NCBI RefSeq assembly: GCF_030817355.1
Contig: NZ_JAUSZH010000001.1
Span: 7,016,501 to 7,080,500 of the forward strand
Direction of reading: 5' to 3'
DNA length: 64,000 nucleotides
Origin: Streptomyces sp. V1I1
GTDB lineage: Bacteria > Actinomycetota > Actinomycetes > Streptomycetales > Streptomycetaceae
Of this stretch, positions 1-8,998 are shown piece after piece. A program made the position numbers and the translations under genes. Position 1 is the first letter of the stretch, and each line of letters starts with the position of its first letter. Below the pieces are notes generated by a model. It did not search any database, was not told the origin of the DNA, and saw nothing but the letters and a program-made list of their open reading frames with translations.

Positions 1-714
1 GAAGAGGGAACGCACGAGCACCAGTACGTACGCAACACGCTCATTGAGCTGAACCTGGCGCTGGTCAGGTACGCGGCGGGCCGGTTCCGCAACCGGGCCG
101 AGCAGATGGAGGACATCGTCCAGGTCGGCACCATCGGCCTGATCAAGGCGATCGACCGGTTCGAGCTGAGCCGCGAGGTGGAGTTCGCGACGTTCGCCGT
201 TCCGTACATCATCGGTGAGATCAAGCGGTTCTTCCGCGACACCAGCTGGGCCGTGCATGTGCCGCGCAGGCTGCAGGAGTTGCGGATCGATCTGGCGAAG
301 GCGACCGACGAGCTCTCCCAGAAACTGGACCGCTCGCCGAGCACGGCCGAACTCGCCGGGCACCTCGGGCTCGACGAGGAAGAGATCATCGAGGGCGTGG
401 TCGCCAGCAACGGCTATACGGCAGGCTCGATCGACATGCCGATGGACGACGCCTCCGACCACGCTCCGGTGCCGCTGTCCGACCGGCTGGGCGCGCCCGA
501 CGCCGATCTGGAGACCGCGGAGAACGTCCAGGCGCTCAAGCCGCTCATCGAGGAGCTCGACGATCGGGACAGGCGGATCCTGCGGATGCGCTTCGGCGAG
601 GAGATGACCCAGTCGGAGATCGGCGCGGAGCTGGGCGTCTCGCAGATGCATGTGTCCCGGCTGCTGACGCGCATCACGTCGCGGCTGCGTGCGGGACTGC
701 TGGCCGTGGAGTGA
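1..714 (+). CDS. SigB/SigF/SigG-type RNA polymerase sigma factor, 5' end outside window
   Basis: Alternative sigma-70 factor of the actinobacterial stress/development group. The frame is open at the left edge, and 237 codons before the stop are visible. The region 2 core with AVPYIIGEIKRFFRD lies near visible residues 65-80. Region 3 follows (HVPRRLQEL), and the region 4 helix-turn-helix (MTQSEIGAELGVSQMHVSRL) sits near residues 202-221. A perfect palindromic terminator begins 38 bp after the stop. The converging gene on the other strand is an RsbW-like ATPase. Such ATPases are the usual anti-sigma factors for this sigma family, but a pairing of these two is only inferred. Family assignment is firm; the exact paralogue is not determined. 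Confidence 0.93.
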   Translation, partial: EEGTHEHQYVRNTLIELNLALVRYAAGRFRNRAEQMEDIVQVGTIGLIKAIDRFELSREVEFATFAVPYIIGEIKRFFRDTSWAVHVPRRLQELRIDLAKATDELSQKLDRSPSTAELAGHLGLDEEEIIEGVVASNGYTAGSIDMPMDDASDHAPVPLSDRLGAPDADLETAENVQALKPLIEELDDRDRRILRMRFGEEMTQSEIGAELGVSQMHVSRLLTRITSRLRAGLLAVE

Positions 715-751
715 CCTGACGCGGAGTACCAGCCCAATCCCCCCACGGGAG

Positions 752-783
752 AAGCGGCGTCCCGGCCGGCCGGGACGCCGCTT
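752..783. terminator. Palindromic transcription terminator
   Basis: Perfect inverted repeat with two 16-bp arms (AAGCGGCGTCCCGGCC and its complement) and no spacer. It lies between the converging sigma factor gene and the ATPase gene, so it could stop transcription from both sides. No T-tract follows, as is common in Streptomyces. Confidence 0.8.
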
Positions 784-837
784 GTGGGTGTGTCCGGGCT
801 GGCTTGTGGGTGTGTCCGGGCTTGTGGGTGTGTCCGG
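781..837. repeat. Three direct copies of an 18-bp GT-rich unit
   Basis: Unit CTTGTGGGTGTGTCCGGG at 781-798 and 803-820, and one base short at 821-837. More degenerate TGTGTCCGG and GTGAGTCCGG echoes continue to about 872, where the ATPase coding region ends. The array starts inside the right arm of the terminator. No function is apparent. Confidence 0.85.
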
Positions 838-872
838 TTGTGCATGTGTCCGGGGTGTGGGTGAGTCCGGGG

Positions 873-1283
873 TCAGCAGGGGGACGGCGCTGCCACCGGC
901 CGCATCCAGGTCGCCTGGACCCGCTTGCCGTGCGGCAGCGGGCAGACCTCCACCCGTCCCGCGAGCTTCAGCACCATGTGCCAGCCGAATCCGCCGCCGC
1001 CGGTGAAGTCGGGCTCGCGCGGCACGGGAGGCAGCGGGCTGGAGTCGTCCATCTTCACCACCAGCGTGTCCTGCCCTGCCGTGAGATGCAGCTGCCACCA
1101 GCCCGCGGTGTGCCGGGCCGCGTTGGCGACCAGCTCGGAGACGACCAGCAGCACCGCGTCGAGGTCGGCCCAGGGGCAGTGCTGCAGCAGGAATTCCGCG
1201 GCGGCCCGGCGGGCCCCCGCGCTGTCTCTGTGCGGCGACTGATCAATCACCACGTGCGGCTCTGCGTTCATCACGGCTCGCAT
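873..1283 (-). CDS. RsbW-like ATP-binding protein (GHKL anti-sigma/regulatory ATPase)
   Basis: A single-domain HATPase_c protein of 136 aa, the size of RsbW/SpoIIAB-type serine kinases that sequester sigma factors or phosphorylate anti-sigma antagonists. Visible motifs are the N box (ELVANAARHT, residues 50-59), a G1-like segment (VKMDDSSPLPP, from residue 76) and the G2 glycine run (GGGGFGWHMV, 95-104). Streptomyces encodes dozens of such orphan ATPases, and most have no known partner. An in-frame ATG four codons downstream (1271) is an alternative start. It converges on the sigma factor gene, which makes a functional link possible but unproven. Confidence 0.85.
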   Translation of the reverse strand: MRAVMNAEPHVVIDQSPHRDSAGARRAAAEFLLQHCPWADLDAVLLVVSELVANAARHTAGWWQLHLTAGQDTLVVKMDDSSPLPPVPREPDFTGGGGFGWHMVLKLAGRVEVCPLPHGKRVQATWMRPVAAPSPC

Positions 1284-1318
1284 ACCCCACTTGTCGCCCT
1301 TCTATCAGCCCGTGCACA

Positions 1319-2356
<1,038 letters not shown>

Positions 2357-2454
2357 GCGAACCTCCGCGGGTCGGGGTGCTGTTCAGTTACCGCTGCTCA
2401 GTTACCTGCAGGAACATTGCGTTGTCCATGCCACGTCGCGTAGCTTGACTGCCC

Positions 2455-2478
2455 CTACCGGTGGGTAACCACCGGTAG
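2455..2478. promoter_or_regulatory. Inverted repeat before the conservon
   Basis: Perfect 10-bp arms CTACCGGTGG and CCACCGGTAG around a GTAA spacer, flanked by further partial symmetry (GACTG and CAGT). It ends 28 bp before the cvnA ATG at 2507, so it is either an operator or a leader hairpin. Confidence 0.55.
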
Positions 2479-2506
2479 TCAGTTGTCCTATTGCTCTGGG
2501 GAGACC

Positions 2507-4918
2507 ATGCGTCGGCGACTGCGCCGCCCCACGATCCGTGGCCGGATCGTGACCCTGACGGTCATACCCGTCATCGCTCTGATGGTGCTGTGGACTTTCG
2601 CCATGGTGTCGGTGACCGGAGACCTACGGGCCCTGATCCGCGTGCAGGGTGTGTACGAGAGTTTCGGCACGCCGGTCGACACCGCCGTCGGCCAGATCCA
2701 GATCGAGCGCCGGATCTCCGCCGAGTATCTGGGAGCGGGACGGCAGGACAGCCCGTCCGCCGTCGCCGCGCTCACCCAGCAGCAGCGTTCGACCGACCGG
2801 GCCGTGCGCGCCATGCGGGAAGCGATCGCGAACCAGGAGCGGCGCGAGGATCTCTCCGCCCGGCAGCGGCAGTCCCTCGACGCGATGAACGGCGCCGTCG
2901 ACGGGCTGGAGAAACTTCGCGAGCGGGTGCTGGCCCGGACGATCTCCTGGGACGGCGCGGTCGGCGCGTACACCGCCATGGTCGAGCCGACCTTCGACGT
3001 ACAGTCCACGCTCACCGCCCTGCAGGCCGGTCAGCTGGCCCGCGAGGCGCAGGTCGTCGTCGAGCTGGTGCGCGTAAGGGAGTTCGTCTCACGGGAGGAC
3101 GCGCTGGTCGCCGGGGCGCGCGCCGCGGGGAACCTCACCGACAGCCAGTACGACACGCTGACCGCCACCATCGAGGACCGGCGGGTCTTCCACCGTACGT
3201 ATGTCCCCGACCTCCCGGACGACTCCCGGCGGCTGTTCACCGGCTTCGAGCGGAGCGAGGAGTACCGGGCGCTGACCGCCGGGGAGGACGCGCTGCTGCG
3301 GGCGGGCGCGGCGGACGCGGGCGAAGCCATGGCGGCCGAGTCCTGGCGGACCACGACGGACCGCGCGGTCAAGCGGTACATGCTGCTGTGCACCGATGCG
3401 GCGCTCAACACCGCCGACCGCGGCCGCGCCTTCGCCTACCGCGAGATGATCAAGGCCGCGGTCGTCGGCGTGCTCGGGCTGATCGCGGTCGGCCTGTCGA
3501 TCTGGTTCTCGGTGGCCAGTGGCCGGCGCATCTCGCGCCGTCTGGAGGAACTGCGCGACGCCGCGGATGTGCTGGCCACCCGTCAGCTGCCCGAGGTGAT
3601 GGAACGGCTCGGCGCGGGCGAGGAGGTCGACGCGGCCGCGGCGGCCCCGCCGCTCGACTTCGGCGACGAGGCCAGAGGGATCGACGAGATCGGCCAGGTC
3701 GGCCGGGCGCTCAACACCGCCCGCCTGGCGGCCGTCGAGGCCGCCGTCAAACAGGCGACCCTGCGCCGGGGCGTCTTCGCCGTCCTGCTCAACATCGCCC
3801 GGCGCAACCAGGCGCTGGTCCACCGTCAGTCGAAGCTGGTCGACACCCTGGAACGGCGTACGAGCGATCCGGACACGCTGGAGGACCTGTTCCGGATCGA
3901 CCATCTGACGACCCGGATGAGGCGTCACGCGGAAGGGCTCATCATCCTCTCCGGTGCCACGCCCGGCCGCCGTTGGCGCAAGCCGGTGCCCGTGGCCGAC
4001 ATCGTGTCCGCGGCGGTCGGCGAGATCGAGGACTACACCCGGGTCGTGGTGCCGCCGATGCCCGCGGTGGGAATCAGCGCGGAGGCGGTGGCCGACGTGG
4101 TGCACCTGGTCGCCGAACTGGTCGAGAACGCGGCCGTGTTCTCCCCGCCGCACACCCAGGTCACCATGCGAACGGGGCATGCCCGCAACGGTTTTGTGCT
4201 GGAGATCGACGACCGCGGGCTCGGCATGGACGCGGACGAACTGGCTCTGGCTCACCGGACGCTGGCGCACCCGCGGGACTTCGACCCGGCGCAGGACGAG
4301 CGCCTCGGCCTGTATGTCGTCGGCCGGCTCGCCGAGCGGCACGGCATCGGGGTGACTCTCACCAGGTCGCCGTACGGCGGCACCACGGCTGTGGTGCTCG
4401 TGCCGCACACGATCCTCGCCCCAGTCGAGCCGGCCGACCGGCGGAGCGGTACGGAAGCGGGGGAGAAGCGCGCGCCGGTGCGGGCGCTGCCTTGGCGCCG
4501 GGTGCTGGAGTCCGTCCCTGCGGTGCACGACCGCGCCCCGGAGGACCCCGCCGCCGCACCCGCCGAGGCAGGCCCGCCGCCCACGGAGGCCGAGCTGTCG
4601 GCCGAGGACGCGCCTCCGGCCCAGGCCGAGCCTCCCGCCGAGGACACGCCTCCGGCCTACGGGCTGCCCACTCGCGTACGCCAGGCCTCACTCGCCGCCC
4701 CCCTCCGCGAGGCGCGCCCCACCACGGCCGAGGGCCCCGAGCGCGACGTCTCCCCGGAAGAGATGCGCTCGATCTTCGGAGCTTTCCAGCGAGGCCTCGA
4801 CCGCGGCCGCAAGGGCGATACCGTCGGCCCTGCGTCCCCGAGCGCCGCGCCGCGCCCCCGCACCACAGATGAGCCGCGCCCCCGCACCACAGATGAAGGG
4901 ACGGACGACGATGGCTGA
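2507..4918 (+). CDS. cvnA: Conservon sensor-kinase-like protein CvnA (nitrate/sulfonate-sensing domain)
   Basis: Membrane histidine-kinase-like component of a conservon, a GPCR-like signalling module of Streptomyces. The ATG at 2507 is preferred over the in-frame TTG at 2483 because a GGGGAG ribosome site precedes it; the product is 803 aa. Order: TM1 (about 13-38), extracytoplasmic NIT-type helical domain (about 45-305), TM2 (about 316-338), HAMP-like linker, dimerisation region (NIARRNQALVHRQ), then a GHKL ATPase with N box VAELVENAAVFSPP near 535-548 and G1 box EIDDRGLGM near 566-574. The C-terminal 170 residues are Pro/Ala/Glu-rich. It overlaps cvnB by 8 bp. Confidence 0.92.
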   Translation: MRRRLRRPTIRGRIVTLTVIPVIALMVLWTFAMVSVTGDLRALIRVQGVYESFGTPVDTAVGQIQIERRISAEYLGAGRQDSPSAVAALTQQQRSTDRAVRAMREAIANQERREDLSARQRQSLDAMNGAVDGLEKLRERVLARTISWDGAVGAYTAMVEPTFDVQSTLTALQAGQLAREAQVVVELVRVREFVSREDALVAGARAAGNLTDSQYDTLTATIEDRRVFHRTYVPDLPDDSRRLFTGFERSEEYRALTAGEDALLRAGAADAGEAMAAESWRTTTDRAVKRYMLLCTDAALNTADRGRAFAYREMIKAAVVGVLGLIAVGLSIWFSVASGRRISRRLEELRDAADVLATRQLPEVMERLGAGEEVDAAAAAPPLDFGDEARGIDEIGQVGRALNTARLAAVEAAVKQATLRRGVFAVLLNIARRNQALVHRQSKLVDTLERRTSDPDTLEDLFRIDHLTTRMRRHAEGLIILSGATPGRRWRKPVPVADIVSAAVGEIEDYTRVVVPPMPAVGISAEAVADVVHLVAELVENAAVFSPPHTQVTMRTGHARNGFVLEIDDRGLGMDADELALAHRTLAHPRDFDPAQDERLGLYVVGRLAERHGIGVTLTRSPYGGTTAVVLVPHTILAPVEPADRRSGTEAGEKRAPVRALPWRRVLESVPAVHDRAPEDPAAAPAEAGPPPTEAELSAEDAPPAQAEPPAEDTPPAYGLPTRVRQASLAAPLREARPTTAEGPERDVSPEEMRSIFGAFQRGLDRGRKGDTVGPASPSAAPRPRTTDEPRPRTTDEGTDDDG
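4850..4896 (+). repeat. 24-bp direct duplication at the cvnA 3' end
   Basis: Two exact copies (period 24) encode PRPRTTDE twice at the CvnA C-terminus. The second copy lies just before the cvnB start and supplies its upstream AAGGG-containing region. Confidence 0.85.
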
Positions 4919-5363
4919 CGAAAACACCGGCGACCAGAGCGCCGGCGATCAGGGCGTCGGCGATCAGTCGGGCCTCGGCTGGCTGCTGGACGATCTGCTG
5001 GCCAGGACCGACCACGTCCGCCAGGCGGTGCTGCTGACGGCCGACGGCCTGGTCAGCAGCGCGTCCCGGGGCATGGTCAGGGGAGACATCGAGCATCTCT
5101 CCGCGGTCTGCGCGGGCTTCCACAGCCTCGCCAAGGAAGCGGGCGACCGCTTCGAGGCCGGGAAGGTACGCCAGACCATGGTCATGCTCGACAACGCGTT
5201 CCTCTTCATCACCCCGGCCGGCGACGGCAGCAGGCTCGCGGTGCTCTCCGACATCGAGACCGACGTCGGACAGCTGGCCCATGAAATGGCGCTGCTGGTC
5301 AGGCGAGTTGGCCGGCACATGGCCGTCCCCACCCGCTCGGCCGCCGAGGCCACCGACGCCTAG
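4911..5363 (+). CDS. cvnB: Conservon Roadblock/LC7 protein CvnB
   Basis: Roadblock/LC7-domain protein of 150 aa. In conservons this family acts at the membrane with CvnC and normally regulates the CvnD small GTPase. The start is ATG 4911, inside the cvnA stop region (ATGGCTGA overlap), because the Roadblock domain begins at LGWLLDDLLARTDHVRQAVLL and the upstream in-frame ATG at 4869 would only add residues encoded by the duplicated cvnA tail. Typical features include the LLTADGLVSSAS strand and the HEMALLVRRVGRHM end helix. The N-terminus carries three short GDQ-containing repeats. Confidence 0.93.
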   Translation: MADENTGDQSAGDQGVGDQSGLGWLLDDLLARTDHVRQAVLLTADGLVSSASRGMVRGDIEHLSAVCAGFHSLAKEAGDRFEAGKVRQTMVMLDNAFLFITPAGDGSRLAVLSDIETDVGQLAHEMALLVRRVGRHMAVPTRSAAEATDA

Positions 5364-5366
5364 CCC

Positions 5367-5735
5367 GTGAGCGACCACTGGTACGAGGACGAGACCGGTC
5401 CCCTGGTACGGCCGTACACCGTCACCCGGGGCCGGACCCGTCCCGCCTCCGAGCACACCATCGACCTGATGTCGCAGGTCACGGCCATCGACCCGGTGGG
5501 TCCCGAGCCGCGGCTCGACCATGCCCGCAGCTCACTGCTCGACCTGGTACGCCGCGAGCCGCGCCCGGTCGCCGAGATCGCCGCCGACGCGGACCTGCCG
5601 CTGACCGTCGTACGCGTCCTGCTCGTCGATCTGGTCGAAGCCGGACTCGTCCGCGTCTCCCAACCGGTCACCCACGAGGGCATGAACGACCCCGAGCTGC
5701 TGCGCGAAATCGTGGAGCGCCTGCGGGAGCTGTGA
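5367..5735 (+). CDS. cvnC: Conservon DUF742 protein CvnC
   Basis: DUF742 protein of 122 aa with the family's compact winged-helix-like arrangement, starting SDHWYEDETGPLVRPYTVT and ending REIVERLREL. GTG start 3 bp after the cvnB stop, so the two are translationally linked. In standard conservons a CvnD Ras-like GTPase gene follows at once. Here the stop is followed by 245 bp of noncoding DNA and then an unrelated permease, so the module lacks its GTPase. Confidence 0.92.
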   Translation: MSDHWYEDETGPLVRPYTVTRGRTRPASEHTIDLMSQVTAIDPVGPEPRLDHARSSLLDLVRREPRPVAEIAADADLPLTVVRVLLVDLVEAGLVRVSQPVTHEGMNDPELLREIVERLREL

Positions 5736-5752
5736 CGTTGTCGTTCACTCGA

Positions 5753-5810
5753 GCGCAATGTTTCCCCGTGATGCCCGTCATCGCGCAATGAACGTCCGCT
5801 GATGCGCAAC
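5753..5810. promoter_or_regulatory. Triple GCGCAAT/C array before the permease (candidate AsnC-type operator)
   Basis: GCGCAATG at 5753 and 5783, and GCGCAAC at 5804, give spacings of 30 and 21 bp, near whole helical turns. The same three words at almost the same spacings recur at 7940-7999, before the amidase gene. An Lrp/AsnC gene lies between the two sites. Confidence 0.65.
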
Positions 5811-5980
5811 AACGCTGCATTACGGGCGTGAGCTGCGGACTCGTAGGCTCGGGCCCCGTACCAGGAGTGGCGTTGATCGCCTGCTCGGCGGTCCCTTTCC
5901 CTCATGCGCGGGCTCATCCGTCATGCCCGGGCCGCCGCCGATCACACGTCGCCGACCCGCAGCCACGAAGGAGCCCCGCA

Positions 5981-7447
5981 GTGCTGGACCACGGCGAAGC
6001 CCCACCCACGACCGATCCCTCGCGCGCCGGGAACCTCGGTTTCGGCACCCGGCTGATGCGGCGCAAACCCGTCGAGCGCCTGGTCGCCGAGGGCGGCCAG
6101 GGCGAGGGCGGCACGCTCCGCCGCTCGCTGTCCATGTGGCAGCTGACCATGATCAGCATCGGTGCCACGCTCGGCACCGGCATCTTCGTGGTGCTCGGTG
6201 AGGCCACTCCGCTGGCCGGCCCGGCCGTCGCGATCTCGTTCGTCATCGCCGGTCTGACCGCGCTGTTCTCGGCACTCTCCTACGCCGAGCTGGCCGGCTC
6301 CATCCCGGTCTCCGGCTCTTCGTACTCGTACTCGTACGCCACCATGGGCGAGATCGTCGCCTGGGTCTGCGGCTGGTGTCTGATCCTGGAGTACGGCGTC
6401 TCGGTCGCGGCCGTGGCCGTCGGCTGGGGCGAATACCTCAACGAACTGCTCGACGGCACGCTCGGCATCACCATCCCCGAGTCGGTGTCCGCGCCGCTCG
6501 GCGAGGGCGGCCTCATCAACCTCCCGGCCCTGGTCGTCATTCTGCTCGCCATGGTGTTCCTGATGCGCGGCGCCAAGGAGAGCGCCCGGGTCAACACGAT
6601 CATGGTGGTCGTCAAGATCGTCACCCTGGTGATCTTCTGCGCGATCGGCTTCATGGGCATCAAGGCCGGCAACTACACCCCGCTCGCCCCGCTCGGCGTG
6701 ACCGGCATCAGCGCCGCCGCGGCCACCCTGTTCTTCTCGTACATCGGCTTCGACGCCGCCTCCACGGCCGGCGAGGAGGCCACGAACCCCAAGCGTGACC
6801 TGCCGCGCGCGATCATGCTCTCGCTGCTCATCGTCACCGTGCTGTACTGCCTCGTCGCCCTGGTCGCCGTCGGCGCCATGCCGTGGCAGGACTTCGAGGG
6901 CACCGAGGCCGCTCTGGCGCAGATCATGAAGGACGTCACCGGCCACAGCTTCTGGGGCGTCGTCCTCGCCGCCGGTGCGGTCGTCGCCATCGCCAGCGTC
7001 GTCTTCGCCGTCCTCTACGGTCAGACCCGCATCCTGTTCGCCATGGCCCGCGACGGGCTGGTCCCCAAGGTCTTCGCCAAGGTCGACGCCCGCACCGGGA
7101 GCCCGCGCGCCAACACCCTGATCGTCTCGCTCTTCTGCGGTGTGCTCGCCGCGACCGTCCCGCTCGGCGAGCTGGCCAATGCCACCAGCATCGGCACGCT
7201 CTTCGCGTTCGCGCTGGTCAATGTGGCCGTCGTGATCCTGCGCTACACCCGGCCCGACATGTCGCGCACCTTCCGTGTGGCGCTGTTCCCGGTGACCCCG
7301 ATCCTGGGCCTCCTGTTCTGCCTCTACATGATGTTCAGCCTTCCGGGCTCCACCTGGGCGGTTTTCGGAGCCTGGATGATCGCAGGCCTCGTGTTCTACT
7401 TCGGATACGGCATGCGCCGCTCCCGACTGGCCACGGCAGAGAAGTGA
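5981..7447 (+). CDS. APC-family amino acid permease
   Basis: Cytoplasmic-membrane amino acid/polyamine/organocation transporter of 488 aa with about twelve membrane segments. The GTG at 5981 has an AAGGAG ribosome site 7 bp upstream; longer in-frame starts lack one. The APC signature is clear: the first helix with SIGATLGTGIFVVLGEA, the loop GSSYSYSYATMGE, and TLFFSYIGFDAASTAGEEATNPKRDLPRAI. It resembles YfnA/CAT-type permeases. It is 10 bp upstream of an Lrp/AsnC regulator gene and is followed by an amidase and an amino-acid-oxidase-like enzyme, suggesting uptake of the amino acid they degrade. Confidence 0.93.
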   Translation: MLDHGEAPPTTDPSRAGNLGFGTRLMRRKPVERLVAEGGQGEGGTLRRSLSMWQLTMISIGATLGTGIFVVLGEATPLAGPAVAISFVIAGLTALFSALSYAELAGSIPVSGSSYSYSYATMGEIVAWVCGWCLILEYGVSVAAVAVGWGEYLNELLDGTLGITIPESVSAPLGEGGLINLPALVVILLAMVFLMRGAKESARVNTIMVVVKIVTLVIFCAIGFMGIKAGNYTPLAPLGVTGISAAAATLFFSYIGFDAASTAGEEATNPKRDLPRAIMLSLLIVTVLYCLVALVAVGAMPWQDFEGTEAALAQIMKDVTGHSFWGVVLAAGAVVAIASVVFAVLYGQTRILFAMARDGLVPKVFAKVDARTGSPRANTLIVSLFCGVLAATVPLGELANATSIGTLFAFALVNVAVVILRYTRPDMSRTFRVALFPVTPILGLLFCLYMMFSLPGSTWAVFGAWMIAGLVFYFGYGMRRSRLATAEK

Positions 7448-7457
7448 TCCGCCCGCT

Positions 7458-7913
7458 GTGCGACTGAACGATCTCGACGAACGCATCGTCCACGCCCTCG
7501 CCGAGGATGCCCGCCGCTCCTACGCGGACATCGGCGCCGAGGTGGGCCTCTCTGCCCCCGCCGTCAAGCGGCGGGTCGACCGGCTGCGCGCCGAAGGTGC
7601 CATCACCGGCTTCACCGTACGGGTGGACCCGGCGGCGCTCGGCTGGGAGACCGAGGGTTTCGTCGAGATCTACTGTCGCCACAACACCTCGCCGAACGAC
7701 ATCCGCCGAGGCCTGGAGCGCTACCCGGAGGTCGTGTCCGCCTCCACCGTCACCGGTGAGGCGGACGCGATCGTCCAGGTCTTCGCCTCCGACATGCGCC
7801 ACTTCGAGCGTGTGCTGGAGCGGATCGCGGGCGAGCCGTTCGTGGAGCGCACCAAGTCGGTGCTGGTGCTCTCCCCGCTTCTGCGGCGGTTCTCTTCGGG
7901 CGCGCCCGGCTGA
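7458..7913 (+). CDS. Lrp/AsnC-family transcriptional regulator
   Basis: Feast/famine regulator of 151 aa. The N-terminal helix-turn-helix covers LNDLDERIVHALAEDARRSY through VGLSAPAVKRRVDRLRAEGAI (about 3-50). The C-terminal RAM ligand-binding domain follows and includes VTGEADAIVQVFA (about 96-108). GTG start 10 bp after the permease stop, so it is probably cotranscribed with the permease. The matching triple motif arrays before the permease and before the downstream amidase are the natural candidates for its binding sites, with an amino acid as effector; this is inference. Confidence 0.92.
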   Translation: MRLNDLDERIVHALAEDARRSYADIGAEVGLSAPAVKRRVDRLRAEGAITGFTVRVDPAALGWETEGFVEIYCRHNTSPNDIRRGLERYPEVVSASTVTGEADAIVQVFASDMRHFERVLERIAGEPFVERTKSVLVLSPLLRRFSSGAPG

Positions 7914-7939
7914 GCCGCAGAACCGGGAGGGTCAGGCCC

Positions 7940-7999
7940 GCGCAATGAATCACCGCCGCGGCCGCCGATTGCGCAATGGATCGACCATCCACGCGCAAC
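7940..7999. promoter_or_regulatory. Second triple GCGCAAT/C array, before the amidase
   Basis: GCGCAATG at 7940 and 7971 (the latter within the palindrome ATTGCGCAAT), and GCGCAAC at 7993; spacings 31 and 22 bp. The layout mirrors the array at 5753-5810. It lies 81 bp before the amidase ATG. Confidence 0.65.
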
Positions 8000-8080
8000 G
8001 CTCTCGCCTTGTCCGGTGGATGGCCGGACCGTACCGTTTTAGATGTCTTCCTCACCCCTGCACACAGCCTGAGGTCAGCC

Positions 8081-8944
8081 ATGCCGCCGCTGCGCACCGC
8101 CCTGCTCCAGAGTTCCGGCCGACCGGGCTCGGTCGCCGAGAATCTCAAGGTGCTGGACGAGGCCGCGGGCCGCGCCGCTGCCGCCGGCGCCGGGCTGCTG
8201 GTCTGCCCCGAGATGTTCCTGACCGGGTACGCGATCGGGGACGACGTGCCGCTGCTGGCCGAGCCCGCCGACGGCGCCGGTGCGCGGTCCGTCTCGGAGA
8301 TCGCCGCACGGCACGGCATCGCCGTCGTCTACGGATACCCGGAGCGCGAGGACGAGCGAAGCGAGATGGGGGTCTCTTCGGCCGAAGTCCCCCAGCTACC
8401 GCTGGGAGGTGCCCCCAGGGGGAGGATCTTCAACTCCGCGCAGCTGATCGGCCCCGACGGCGAGCGCCTCGCGAACTACCGCAAGACCCATCTCTTCGGC
8501 TGCTTCGAGCAGCAGTGGTTCACCCCGGGCGAGGAACCCGTCGTCCAGGTGGAGCTCGGCGGGATCCGGATCGGCATGCTGATCTGCTACGACGTGGAGT
8601 TCCCGGAGAACGTCCGGGCGCACGCGCTCGCCGGCACCGATCTGCTGGTGGTGCCCACCGCCCAGATGCACCCCTTCCAGTTCGTCGCCGAGTCCCTCGT
8701 CCCGGTGCGGGCCTTCGAGAGCCAGATGTACATCGCGTACGTGAACAGGACGGGACCGGAGGGCGAGTTCGAGTTCATCGGACTCAGCTGCCTCGCGGGC
8801 CCCGACGGAGCGGCCCGCGCCCGCGCCGGACGCGGTGAGGAACTGGTCGTCGGCGAGGTGGACCCAGCCTTCCTGAGCGCCTCGCGCGCGGCCAGTCCGT
8901 ATCTGCGCGATCGCCGCCCCGGCTTGTACGCCTCCCTGGTCTGA
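8081..8944 (+). CDS. Carbon-nitrogen hydrolase (nitrilase superfamily, probable amidase)
   Basis: Nitrilase-fold hydrolase of 287 aa with the Glu44 (CPEMFLTGY), Lys135 (YRKTHLFG) and Cys169 (LICYDVEFPE) triad. Members cleave aliphatic or aryl amides or carbamoyl compounds. Position after a permease and AsnC gene and 54 bp before a monooxygenase-like flavoenzyme gene suggests that it hydrolyses the amide made by that enzyme. Odd feature: residues 91-114 interrupt the strand-loop between GYPERE and RIFNSAQLIG, where family members normally go straight on. This stretch is encoded by a Streptomyces-type palindromic repeat (8353-8423) carried in frame. Confidence 0.9.
   Translation: MPPLRTALLQSSGRPGSVAENLKVLDEAAGRAAAAGAGLLVCPEMFLTGYAIGDDVPLLAEPADGAGARSVSEIAARHGIAVVYGYPEREDERSEMGVSSAEVPQLPLGGAPRGRIFNSAQLIGPDGERLANYRKTHLFGCFEQQWFTPGEEPVVQVELGGIRIGMLICYDVEFPENVRAHALAGTDLLVVPTAQMHPFQFVAESLVPVRAFESQMYIAYVNRTGPEGEFEFIGLSCLAGPDGAARARAGRGEELVVGEVDPAFLSASRAASPYLRDRRPGLYASLV
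8353..8423 (+). repeat. Intergenic-type palindromic repeat inserted in frame in a gene
   Basis: About 70 bp with nested inverted repeats: CTTCGGCCGAAG at its centre, GGGGGTC against later GCCCCC, and CAGCTACCGCTGGG. This composition is typical of small dispersed repeats between Streptomyces genes. The same theme (TGGGGGTC, then CGAAGTC) recurs in the 59713-60028 intergenic gap. Here it adds about 23 codons to the amidase. Confidence 0.7.
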
Positions 8945-8998
8945 CCTCGTCGCCGCCCCGCTCAACGCTTACCTTTCCGTGCAAGGAGTCCGCCCCTC

